Part shown: positions 25,345 to 33,122 of the stretch, one piece after another | Layout: every line of letters starts with the position of its first letter | Numbering within the stretch: the stretch's first letter is position 1 | Source: Anammoximicrobium sp964645045 | Lineage (GTDB): Bacteria; Planctomycetota; Planctomycetia; Pirellulales; Pirellulaceae | Direction of reading: 5' to 3' | NCBI GenBank assembly: GCA_964645045.1 | Contig: CAZXYZ010000055.1 | Span: forward strand, 7,045-71,044 | DNA: 64,000 bases | Program-made: the position numbers and the translations under genes | The notes under the pieces: model-generated | The model's database searches: none | The model's input: only the letters and a program-made list of their open reading frames with translations | What the model was told of the DNA's origin: nothing

Positions 25345-26673
25345 CTACAACTCCTCGATTTTTGGCAGCACCCACGGCGCGCGGTACTCGGCCCGCGTCA
25401 GCCAGCGGTCTGCCTCGGCGTCCCCGGCGAACGAATTGGTCTGCGGATCGAACCGCAGCGTCCGGCCGGCGCGCCACGCGGCGTTGCCCAGGTGACAAAG
25501 CATACTGGACGGATGTCCGATCGTTTCCAAATCGGCGTTCGGCTTCTGCCGGCTGCGCACACAGTCCAGGAAGTTGCGCACGTGAGCCACCGTGTCATCG
25601 CCCCCGGGCGATTCCTTGATCGGCTGGCCTTTGCGGTCGAACGCCCGCCAGCGGCTGTTGCCGATCACCACGAACCCATTGTCGCCACAGACGCCTGAGC
25701 CTTCGGCCTCGTCGTGCAACGGATACGGTGTCCAGATCCTCATTTCGTAGGTCAACACGCAATGGGCCTGCGGATAGTCGTACGTGACCATCAGCGTGTC
25801 CGGCCATTCCTGCGCGTCGTCAAAGTAGTACTTGCCGCCGTGCGCCGAGACCGCCGCCGGCAACGCGGGGATCTGTCCCTGTTGGGCGGCAACCGCCGTC
25901 GCCAGCGCCCAGCGGGCCACGTCCAGCCGATGGACGCCGTCGTTGCCCAAGTCGCCGGTGCCGTAGTCGAAGAACCAGCGCCACGAACCGTGAAAGCGGC
26001 GCGGGTTGAAAGGCCGGAGCGGCGCCGGACCGAGCCAGCGGTCGTAGTCGACGCCCTCGGGCGTCTGGCCGTCCGGCGGATAGCCGATCGGGCCCTGGCT
26101 GGCGCTCTCCCACGCCTTGGCAAAACGGACTTTGCCCAGGTGGCCTTCGGCGATCCAGGCCATCGCCTCGTTCTGCAGTTTCCCGCTGCGGGCCTGCGTG
26201 CCCAGTTGAACGACGCGCTGGTACTTGCGGGCCGCCGCCACCATCGTGCAGCCCTCCAGGATGTTGTGGCCGTCGGGCTTCTCCACGTACACGTCCTTGC
26301 GAGCCTGGCAAGCATGAATGGTGGGCAGGGCGTGCCAATGGTCCGGTGCTCCGATCACCAACGCGTCCACGCCGGCATCGTCCAACGCCACACGGTAATC
26401 GGCAACTGCCTCCGGCCGCTTGCCGGTCATCTCTTGAACCTGTTTGACTCGCGAGTCCAACGTCTTGGCGTCCACGTCACAGATGTACTTGACGTCGACA
26501 TCGCTCTGGGCGGCGAACGTGGTCAGCAGCGCACCGCCTCGGCCGCGCACGCCCATGACCGCAACGGTGATGCGATCGTGGGGCTCGGCCGCCTGCCCCG
26601 TCAACCGCAACTCGGCCGCGGCCCCCGCCGCTGCCAGACCCACCGCCGCCCGCAAAACCTCTCGTCGCTGCAT
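25345..26673 (-). CDS. Tat-exported Gfo/Idh/MocA-family oxidoreductase
   Basis: The 442-residue protein has a short twin-arginine-like leader (MQRREVLRAAVGLAAAGAAA) then the NAD(P) Rossmann fold (ITVAVMGVRGRGGALLTTFA, about residues 34-55), EKPDGHNILEGC-type lysine motif (EKP, about 128-130) and the alpha/beta C-terminal domain with the FFDYGTGDLGNDGVHRLDVA stretch. Such Tat-borne Gfo/Idh/MocA proteins are strongly expanded in planctomycetes and are thought to act on sugars or sugar acids outside the cytoplasm. It lies between a ROK kinase gene and scpB; sugar catabolism is the likely context. Confidence 0.88.
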   Translation of the reverse strand: MQRREVLRAAVGLAAAGAAAELRLTGQAAEPHDRITVAVMGVRGRGGALLTTFAAQSDVDVKYICDVDAKTLDSRVKQVQEMTGKRPEAVADYRVALDDAGVDALVIGAPDHWHALPTIHACQARKDVYVEKPDGHNILEGCTMVAAARKYQRVVQLGTQARSGKLQNEAMAWIAEGHLGKVRFAKAWESASQGPIGYPPDGQTPEGVDYDRWLGPAPLRPFNPRRFHGSWRWFFDYGTGDLGNDGVHRLDVARWALATAVAAQQGQIPALPAAVSAHGGKYYFDDAQEWPDTLMVTYDYPQAHCVLTYEMRIWTPYPLHDEAEGSGVCGDNGFVVIGNSRWRAFDRKGQPIKESPGGDDTVAHVRNFLDCVRSRQKPNADLETIGHPSSMLCHLGNAAWRAGRTLRFDPQTNSFAGDAEADRWLTRAEYRAPWVLPKIEEL

Positions 26674-26699
26674 GGTTTGTACCTCTCGTTAAATTAGTC

Positions 26700-26770
26700 A
26701 AGTTGGAGTCCAGGCTTTAGCCTGTCTTTCCCTTTACCGGGCAGACAGCCTAAAGGCTGGACTCCAACTT
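26700..26770. repeat. Inverted pair of the GGACTCCAAC palindromic repeat
   Basis: Arms 26700-26727 and 26744-26770 are near-perfect reverse complements, each with an inner AGGCT...AGCCT hairpin. The right arm overlaps the end of the ROK kinase gene and provides its TAG stop. It probably also forms a strong terminator-like hairpin between the two genes. Confidence 0.85.
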
Positions 26771-27787
26771 TCCCGCCGCCAATGCAATCGCTCCGTGGAC
26801 CACGACCCACTCGCCCAACGCGGCGGGGACGATCTCGTAGGATTCCGCCAACGGCGGAAATACATATCGCCGCACCGCGTCGCGCAACGGAGCAAAAAAC
26901 AATTCTTCGCCCAGCAGCGACACGCCGCCGCCCACCACGACGATCTCCGGCGCCAACAGCGTGATCATCTGAGCGACAGCCCAGCCCAAGACTTGGCACG
27001 ACCGGTCCAGGACCTCGACGGCCAGTTGATTCCCGTCCGCCGCCGCCTGCCCGACCAGTCTCGCCGTCACGTTTTCCAAATCGCCTCCGGCCCGCGCGAG
27101 CAGATCGTTGCGACACTCCTCTTCCCACCGTTCGGCGGTTGTCGGCCCGTCGCCCCCGCCGCGCCGCCGGTGAGTGCCCAGTGCTTCCCCGTGGAAAGGC
27201 ACCGCGACTGAGCCGCTCAAACGCCTCTTGGCCGTCTCGGCGATCCCCAGCCCGCTGGCCAGGGACTCCACCGTGTCGTCGGGCCGGTCCGCGTGTAGTC
27301 CCGGCCGCAAATGACCGATTTCCGCCGATGCCGGACGCCCCACGCCGTGCAGTGCATCCTGCTTGACAAAGCCGCCGCCAATTCCCGTCCCGACCGTCAC
27401 GTAAAACAGGGTTTGTCGTCCAGCGCCGGCGCCGTAACGGGCCTCGGCCAAGGCGGCCGAATCGCAATCGTTGCCCAGCACGGCGGGCACGCCCAACGTC
27501 CGCCGGCACCAGGCGGCCAGCTCGAAATCCCGCCAGCCGTCGACCTGATGGCTGATGGTCACTCGCCCCGCCGCCATGTCGACGGGGCCGCCAAAACCAA
27601 TGCCGATCCGGGCCACGGGGAAACGCTGCAGCAAGCCACCTGCCGCGCGATCCATCTGCTCCAGGATGCCCATCGCGCCGCGTCTGGCGTCGATGTCCAG
27701 CCGCTCCCAAGCCACCAACTCGGCACGTTCGCCGTCGCCGACGCCCAGCTGCAATTTCGTGCCGCCGATTTCGATACCCAGGAACAT
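26750..27787 (-). CDS. ROK-family sugar kinase
   Basis: The 345-residue protein opens with the phosphate-1 loop MFLGIEIGGTKLQLGVGDG and has GNDCDSAALAEARYGAG with the catalytic Asp, and VTVGTGIGGGFV (phosphate-2). It should phosphorylate a hexose such as glucose, fructose or an amino sugar. The ROK zinc motif (CxCGxxGCxE after GH) is absent: EIGHLRPGLHADRPDDTVES stands in its place. The last six residues (KLESSL) and the stop are encoded by a palindromic repeat, so the native C-terminus has been replaced. The start is the ATG at 27787. Confidence 0.82.
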   Translation of the reverse strand: MFLGIEIGGTKLQLGVGDGERAELVAWERLDIDARRGAMGILEQMDRAAGGLLQRFPVARIGIGFGGPVDMAAGRVTISHQVDGWRDFELAAWCRRTLGVPAVLGNDCDSAALAEARYGAGAGRQTLFYVTVGTGIGGGFVKQDALHGVGRPASAEIGHLRPGLHADRPDDTVESLASGLGIAETAKRRLSGSVAVPFHGEALGTHRRRGGGDGPTTAERWEEECRNDLLARAGGDLENVTARLVGQAAADGNQLAVEVLDRSCQVLGWAVAQMITLLAPEIVVVGGGVSLLGEELFFAPLRDAVRRYVFPPLAESYEIVPAALGEWVVVHGAIALAAGKLESSL

Positions 27788-27835
27788 GCAGGCCCCTCCC
27801 CGCAGAATTGATCGCAACCAGCTCAACCAGATCGT

Positions 27836-28450
27836 CTACGGGCTTGCCGCGTACCTGCCCTCACCGTGCATGCGGGCAAAGACGTCGTTCAGCACCCAGT
27901 GGTGCAGGCATACATGGATGCTCTCGACCATGCCCATATCGTGCAAATCCACGTGCAGGCCATCTTGCTGCATCCCCTTTAGCCGGCCGCCATCGTAGCC
28001 GGTCAGGCCAAAGGTGGCCAGTCCGTGGCGGTTCGCCCAATCGACGGCGCACAGCACGTTGGGGCTGTTCCCCGAGCCGCTGATGGCGATCAGGACGTCG
28101 CCCGCGGTCCCATAGTTCATCAATTGCTGGACGAAAATCTGGTCATACGCCAGATCGTTCCCGACCGCCATGATCCAGCCCACGTTGTCGGTCAGGCTGA
28201 GTACCTTCAATCGTTTCTTCGACTCGTCCCGCAAGTCGGCGTCGCGAATCGTGCCCTTGCCCAGGTCTTCGCAGAAGTGACTGGCCGTCAATCCCGAACC
28301 GCCGTTGCCGATCAGGAACACGAACTTGCCGTTCTCCCAGGCTTGGTAAATCAAATCCGACCAGCGCTGCAGCGCTGCCCGGTCGACGCGATCCAATTCC
28401 TGTTTCAGCCGCGCCAAATAGTCGTCGGCGTTCAAAGTTACGCCTAACAT
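27836..28450 (-). CDS. SIS-domain sugar-phosphate isomerase (GmhA-like)
   Basis: The 204-residue protein is a single SIS domain: FVFLIGNGGSGLTASHFCED (residues about 41-60), VLIAISGSGNSPNVLCAVDW (about 114-133) and a terminal helix. The GNGGS and SGSGNSPN loops bind the sugar phosphate. The closest recalled pattern is sedoheptulose-7-phosphate isomerase (GmhA), which makes the heptose precursor for lipopolysaccharide, but substrate choice cannot be settled by sequence reading. Start at ATG 28450 with GGAGG upstream. A ROK kinase gene follows 48 bases later; a kinase-isomerase pair for an amino sugar is an alternative. Confidence 0.8.
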   Translation of the reverse strand: MLGVTLNADDYLARLKQELDRVDRAALQRWSDLIYQAWENGKFVFLIGNGGSGLTASHFCEDLGKGTIRDADLRDESKKRLKVLSLTDNVGWIMAVGNDLAYDQIFVQQLMNYGTAGDVLIAISGSGNSPNVLCAVDWANRHGLATFGLTGYDGGRLKGMQQDGLHVDLHDMGMVESIHVCLHHWVLNDVFARMHGEGRYAASP

Positions 28451-28490
28451 CAACCATCTCCTCCCTCGTTGCAGTTGCTGCCCAGCCGGG

Positions 28491-29801
28491 TCACTTCCCG
28501 GGACGATACCACCAGGCCACGGGCAGCATGAGCAGCGCCGTCAGGGCAAACATCCCGTTCTCGGGCCAATGCAACCAGCGCAGAACGCTGGCGCCCGCCC
28601 AGTAAATTCCGGACGACGCAAAGATGCCGATCCAGTTCAACAAATTCTGTGTGGCGATCATCCGGCCTTTCAGTCCCTCCGGGGGACGGCTCTGCAGGAA
28701 GACCTGCAAAGGCACCGCAAACATGCCCGTGAAGATCCCCACGCTGCCCAACACAATCAAGCTACCCCAATAGCCTAACAAGTGATCGCGAGGTCCGCCA
28801 CGCGCAGCCATCAGGAGAAACAGGGCAACCATTCCCCAGGCGCCCAGGCGTTGAACGGAAGTGCTCTGCCCGCCGCGTGCCACGGCGCCGGCAATGGCAC
28901 TGCCGATGACGATCCCAAGACTGATGATGGTCACCAGATAGCTGGTTCGCTCGTTGTTCAGGCCGAGTTGAAGCTTGCCCAGCGCATTGACCGCCGGCTG
29001 GGCGATCGCGGCGGTCAGCCAGAACACGATCGAGGCCACCAGAGCGTGCCGCAAGGGCGCATCGCTGGCCAGCAGCCGGCCCATTTCACGCGGAATGGCG
29101 ACCATCTCCCATTCGAACTGCAACTGCGGCGCAGCCGGCGGCAACGGACGGATCGCCAACGACGTGAGCGTGCCCAGCACGGCGATGGCCACGCAAACCA
29201 GCCCCGCCAGCCACAATTGGCTGTGGGCCCAATCCATCAGCGTTCCCGCCAACGCGCTGCCCAGGATGATCGCCATAAAGGTAGTCATCAACACCAGCCC
29301 GTTCGCCGCCGGCAAGTCGCGTTCGCGCAGCATCTCCGGCAAGATCCCGTACTTGCCGGGGCCAAAGAAGGCGCTCTGGGCGCCCATCAAGAACAGCACC
29401 AGACACAGCGCACCGACGACCGGCAGAGCCATTCCGGAACGGGAGTACCAGAGAAAGCCGAGGGCCCCCGCGGACATGATCAGAATCTCGGCCACTTTGG
29501 CGGCCACGATGATCCGGCGTTTGCTCCCGCGGTCCGACAGAAAGCCCGCGTAGCCGGAGAAAAGTACGAAGGGCAGCGAGAACATCAGCAGCCCAATCCA
29601 TTGCCAATCGCGCGGCTTGCCGTCGCCGCCCGCGGCCGCCGGCACGGCCACCAACAGCAGCAACAACAGCTGCTTGTACAGATTGTCGTTGAATGCGCCC
29701 AGGAATTGGGTCGCAGTGAGGCCCCAAAACGACCGGTCGGCGTGTAGTTTGGGCGGCGCGCCCGCTGCACCGTGCGTTGATTCGTCCGTGCGCTCCGCCA
29801 C
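28491..29801 (-). CDS. MFS transporter (LplT/lysophospholipid-transporter-like)
   Basis: The 436-residue protein has about 12 membrane helices, with the N-terminal ATQFLGAFNDNLYKQLLLLL signature shared with the LplT lysophospholipid flippase and with the MFS half of Aas-like proteins, followed by LSDRGSKRRIIVAAKV (the MFS loop 2-3 motif) and a helix rich in FFGPGKYGILPEML. It may move lysophospholipids across the inner membrane for re-acylation. The start is GTG at 29801, 51 bases after the thiC stop. Substrate is inferred from the signature only. Confidence 0.75.
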   Translation of the reverse strand: MAERTDESTHGAAGAPPKLHADRSFWGLTATQFLGAFNDNLYKQLLLLLLVAVPAAAGGDGKPRDWQWIGLLMFSLPFVLFSGYAGFLSDRGSKRRIIVAAKVAEILIMSAGALGFLWYSRSGMALPVVGALCLVLFLMGAQSAFFGPGKYGILPEMLRERDLPAANGLVLMTTFMAIILGSALAGTLMDWAHSQLWLAGLVCVAIAVLGTLTSLAIRPLPPAAPQLQFEWEMVAIPREMGRLLASDAPLRHALVASIVFWLTAAIAQPAVNALGKLQLGLNNERTSYLVTIISLGIVIGSAIAGAVARGGQSTSVQRLGAWGMVALFLLMAARGGPRDHLLGYWGSLIVLGSVGIFTGMFAVPLQVFLQSRPPEGLKGRMIATQNLLNWIGIFASSGIYWAGASVLRWLHWPENGMFALTALLMLPVAWWYRPGK

Positions 29802-29852
29802 GTGGAACTCCTTGCCGTGCAGTACGGCGCTGCATCGCCGCAGACCAAGGAC

Positions 29853-31196
29853 CTACGACTTTGCCGCCTCCAACTGGACGAGGCTCGCACCGTCTTCCGC
29901 CGTCAGCTGCCGGATATCCTCGGTGATCCGCATCGAGCAGTATTTGGGGCCGCACATGCTGCAGAAATGAGCGTCCTTGAAACTGTCTTGAGGCAGCGTC
30001 TCGTCGTGATAGGCCCGCGCCGTTTCCGGATCCAGCGACAAGCGGAACTGCTCGTTCCAGTCAAACGCGAACCGGGCCCGGCTGAGCGCATCGTCGCGGT
30101 CCCGCGCACCGGGACGCCGCCGGGCGACGTCCGCCGCGTGGGCGGCGATCTTGTACGCGATGACGCCCTGCTTGACGTCTTCGTTGTTGGGCAAACCCAA
30201 GTGCTCCTTGGGCGTCACGTAGCACAACATCGCCGCGCCGGTCCAGCCCGCGATGGCGGCGCCGATGGCGCTGGTGATGTGGTCATAGCCCGGCGCAATG
30301 TCCGTGACCAACGGCCCCAGTACGTAAAACGGCGCTCCGTGGCAGATCTCGATCTGCTTTCGCACGTTCATTTCGATCTGGTCCATCGGAATGTGCCCCG
30401 GCCCTTCGACCATCACCTGGGTGCCGTTGGCCCAGCTGCGTTGCACCAATTGCCCCAGCACGTCCAATTCGGCGAACTGGGCCGCGTCGCTGGCGTCGGC
30501 CAAGGATCCCGGCCGCAACCCGTCGCCCAGACTCCAGGTCACGTCGTACTGACGCATGATTGCGCACAAGTCGTCGAAATGGTCGTACAGCGGGTTCTGT
30601 TTGTGGTGGGCCATCATCCACTTGGCGATCAGCGACCCGCCGCGGCTGACAATGCCGGTCACGCGCCGGACGGCCAGCGGCAAATGCTCCCGCAGCACGC
30701 CGCAATGCACGGTCATGTAATCCACGCCTTGCTTGGCCTGATGTTCCACCATGTCCAGGAAGTGCTGCGGCGTCATGTCCTCGATGTGCCCACCCAACTC
30801 TTCGAGCATCTGGTACATCGGCACGGTGCCGATCGGCACCGGCGAAGCGGCGATGATCTCGGCACGGATCGCATCGATGTTCTTGCCGGTGGACAGATCC
30901 ATCACCGTATCGGCCCCATAGTGGATGGACGTGTGCAGCTTTTCCAACTCGCCGTCCACGTCGCCGGTGACCGCCGAGTTGCCGATGTTGGCGTTGATCT
31001 TGCAGCGGACGGCGATCCCAATGCCCAACGGCTCGAGCTTGCCTGCCAAGTGGATCTTGTTTGCCGGGATGACCAGCCGCCCGGCGGCGACTTCGCTTCG
31101 GACCAGTTCCGGGGTCAAGCTTTCGCGTTCGGCAACGAACTTCATTTCCGCCGTCATCTCGCCGGCACGTGCGGCCTGCAATTGGGTATCGCTCAT
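29853..31196 (-). CDS. thiC: Phosphomethylpyrimidine synthase
   Basis: ThiC converts aminoimidazole ribotide to the pyrimidine half of thiamine with a radical-SAM [4Fe-4S] cluster. The 447-residue length fits the short bacterial form lacking the N-terminal extension. Seen are the pyrimidine-ring-binding stretch VTGDVDGELEKLHTSIHYGA, the barrel segment MVEGPGHIPMDQIEMNVRKQ, and the C-terminal CxxCxxxxC cluster motif FCSMCGPKYCSM. The ATG follows a TAGGAGA site. A CGCTC/GAGCG hairpin (31216-31229) lies just upstream; no TPP riboswitch consensus is present in the 80-base leader. Confidence 0.95.
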   Translation of the reverse strand: MSDTQLQAARAGEMTAEMKFVAERESLTPELVRSEVAAGRLVIPANKIHLAGKLEPLGIGIAVRCKINANIGNSAVTGDVDGELEKLHTSIHYGADTVMDLSTGKNIDAIRAEIIAASPVPIGTVPMYQMLEELGGHIEDMTPQHFLDMVEHQAKQGVDYMTVHCGVLREHLPLAVRRVTGIVSRGGSLIAKWMMAHHKQNPLYDHFDDLCAIMRQYDVTWSLGDGLRPGSLADASDAAQFAELDVLGQLVQRSWANGTQVMVEGPGHIPMDQIEMNVRKQIEICHGAPFYVLGPLVTDIAPGYDHITSAIGAAIAGWTGAAMLCYVTPKEHLGLPNNEDVKQGVIAYKIAAHAADVARRRPGARDRDDALSRARFAFDWNEQFRLSLDPETARAYHDETLPQDSFKDAHFCSMCGPKYCSMRITEDIRQLTAEDGASLVQLEAAKS

Positions 31197-31215
31197 CAGA
31201 TCATTCTCCTAAACG

Positions 31216-31229
31216 CTCTTGCGAGCGGG
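31216..31229 (-). promoter_or_regulatory. Small hairpin just upstream of the thiC ribosome site
   Basis: A 5-bp stem (CGCTC/GAGCG) closed by a GCAA tetraloop on the minus strand lies 5 bases before the thiC TAGGAGA site. It could tune translation or be chance. Confidence 0.3.
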
Positions 31230-31276
31230 TATTCGAACCACGGATTGCGACAATCCTATCGCCGAGCCGCAAGTTG

Positions 31277-32716
31277 TCAATCGCAAAAGACTTGCGGCAT
31301 GGGATGGCCAACCCGGCCGGCAGGGCGCTGGCGTTTGCCCGGCGCAGGGCCGTCGCCCAAATCGTCGCGAGCCGCTTCGGCCAGGGCCGTCAGCCGTTGC
31401 ACCACGTCGGGATGGGCTGCCACCACATTGTTTGACTCGCCGATGTCCGCGTCCAGATCGTACAGTTCCGCTTGAGCGGGGGCGATGCCCCCCGCCAGGT
31501 TCGTCCGTTTGGCCGGCAGCGGCAGGTGCAGTTTCCAGCGGCCCGAGCGGACGGCCTGCAACTGGTCCGTGAAATAGTAATAAAACGCTGCGTGCGGCGA
31601 TCGCGCGTCCGGCTGACCGCTCAACAGCGGCCACACGTCGCGGCCGTCGATGATGCGGTCCGGCGGCAGGACCGTACCGGCTAAACGTGCGAGTGTGGGC
31701 AAGAGATCCATCGTCGAGACGATTTCGTCACTATTCGCGCCGGCGGGAATCCGGCCCGGCCAACGCACGATGCACGGCACCCGCATTCCGCCTTCCCATG
31801 TGGTGTAGCCCCAGCCGCGCAACGGCCGATTGCTGCCTTGCGCCGGCCGCCGTTGGGGTGCGCCATTGTCCGATGTCCACACGATCAACGTGCGGTGGTT
31901 CAATTGCAGATCCCGCAGTGCGTCCAAGATCTCGCCGGTCGACCAGTCCAGTTCCTCGACGCTGTCGCCGTAGGGTCCGTTGGCCGACCGGTCTTGGAAT
32001 CGCGGGCTGGCAAACGGACGGGCGGTGCTGCCCGGCATGGCCTGGGGTAAGTACAAGAAGAATGGCCGCTGGCGATTGGCGGTGATGAACTTGACGGCTT
32101 CCTGGGTATATTTCTGCGTCAGCAGGTTGCGATTGACCGGCGCATTGATGACCTGCCGGCCGCACATCAGCGGCAGCGGCGGCCAACCGCGCTCGCGGTT
32201 CTCGACCATGTCGTCGCTGTAGGGAATGCCAAAGAACTCGTCGAAACCCTGCCGCGTGGGCAGGAACTCCGCTTGATCGCCCAAGTGCCATTTGCCAATG
32301 CAGGCGGTGGCGTACCCGGCGGCTTTCAGCACTTCAGCCATTGTCACCTCGTCCGGGTGCAAACCGTTGGGCGAAACCGGCCGCAGCACGGCACCGTCGG
32401 GTTGCGTCAGGTGCAAGCCCACGCGGCGCGGATAGCAGCCCGTCATCAGGGCCGCCCGCGACGGCGTACACACGCCGCTAGCGGCGTAGAAGCTGGTCAA
32501 CCGCATACCTTCTGCCGCCAGCCGATCGACGTTCGGTGTGCGGTGGACCCGCGAACCGAAACAGCCAATGTCGCCGTACCCCAAATTGTCGCACAGGAAA
32601 ACGATGACGTTGGGCGGAAGCGGGGCCGGCGCCGGAATTTCGCCGGCGGAAACCGGTGACGCCAGCACTCCGGCCCACAAGATCGCCGTACAGCACGCAT
32701 TTGAGAAGAATGTCAT
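31277..32716 (-). CDS. Secreted arylsulfatase (formylglycine type)
   Basis: The 479-residue protein has a signal peptide (residues 1-24, ending SPVSAGE). The Asp/Asn metal pair DNLGYGD (about 43-49) and the activation motif C83TPSRAALMTG, whose Cys83 would be converted to formylglycine, are complete, as are GKWHLGDQ and WTSDNGAPQ. It would remove sulfate esters from polysaccharides or other organosulfates outside the cytoplasm; sulfatases are very numerous in marine planctomycetes. It is upstream of thiC on the same strand with 80 bases between, probably separate transcription. Confidence 0.92.
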   Translation of the reverse strand: MTFFSNACCTAILWAGVLASPVSAGEIPAPAPLPPNVIVFLCDNLGYGDIGCFGSRVHRTPNVDRLAAEGMRLTSFYAASGVCTPSRAALMTGCYPRRVGLHLTQPDGAVLRPVSPNGLHPDEVTMAEVLKAAGYATACIGKWHLGDQAEFLPTRQGFDEFFGIPYSDDMVENRERGWPPLPLMCGRQVINAPVNRNLLTQKYTQEAVKFITANRQRPFFLYLPQAMPGSTARPFASPRFQDRSANGPYGDSVEELDWSTGEILDALRDLQLNHRTLIVWTSDNGAPQRRPAQGSNRPLRGWGYTTWEGGMRVPCIVRWPGRIPAGANSDEIVSTMDLLPTLARLAGTVLPPDRIIDGRDVWPLLSGQPDARSPHAAFYYYFTDQLQAVRSGRWKLHLPLPAKRTNLAGGIAPAQAELYDLDADIGESNNVVAAHPDVVQRLTALAEAARDDLGDGPAPGKRQRPAGRVGHPMPQVFCD

Positions 32717-33122
32717 GGCGATCCGACTCCTTCAACTGACGCAAAGACCTTGCTGACGTTTCGGACGAGCGTGCGGAACGGGAGCCGAAATAACTTCCCG
32801 ATTTCCGCACGATAGACTCGAACGCTGATTTCGGGCCCCTGCCGAGCTCGCTCGGTAGAGCCCCTGATTCTGCACTAGAGCCAGTACCCCAACCACTCTC
32901 CTCATTTCCCCCCCCCCCCGCTGCCGCGAAGCGGCGGCGGGGGGGGAATGAGGGGACGCTTTGCTTGGACGGGTTAGTGCAGAATCACCGCTTCCACCGA
33001 GCAAGCTCGGCGGGGAGTCTCGAACATCGGGAACTTATTTCGGCCACCGTTGCTGTGCCACGCTGCCGCCGGGACAACAGCATACCCCGGACATGTTGAC
33101 ACGCCAATGTCGGGGGCTAAGA
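32717..33122. other. Divergent intergenic region filled by a large palindrome
   Basis: This 406-base stretch between the sulfatase gene and the hybrid kinase gene holds no supported gene; about 40 percent of it is the 171-bp palindromic element described separately. Promoters for both flanking genes should lie here but no clear consensus is seen. Confidence 0.5.
32841..33011. repeat. 171-bp nested imperfect palindrome (MITE-like)
   Basis: Outer arms 32841-32877 and 32975-33011 are imperfect reverse complements, both carrying the palindrome-rich CGAGCTCG-like end and the TTCTGCACTA/TAGTGCAGAA block. An inner pair around 32900-32950 runs CTCATTT, a C-tract, CTGCCGC / GCGGC, a G-tract, AATGAG. 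The C13/G tract is a likely site of length variation. No coding frame within. Confidence 0.75.

Noticed and set aside
31197..31276. TPP riboswitch before thiC
   Set aside because: None of the conserved TPP-aptamer blocks are present in this short leader.
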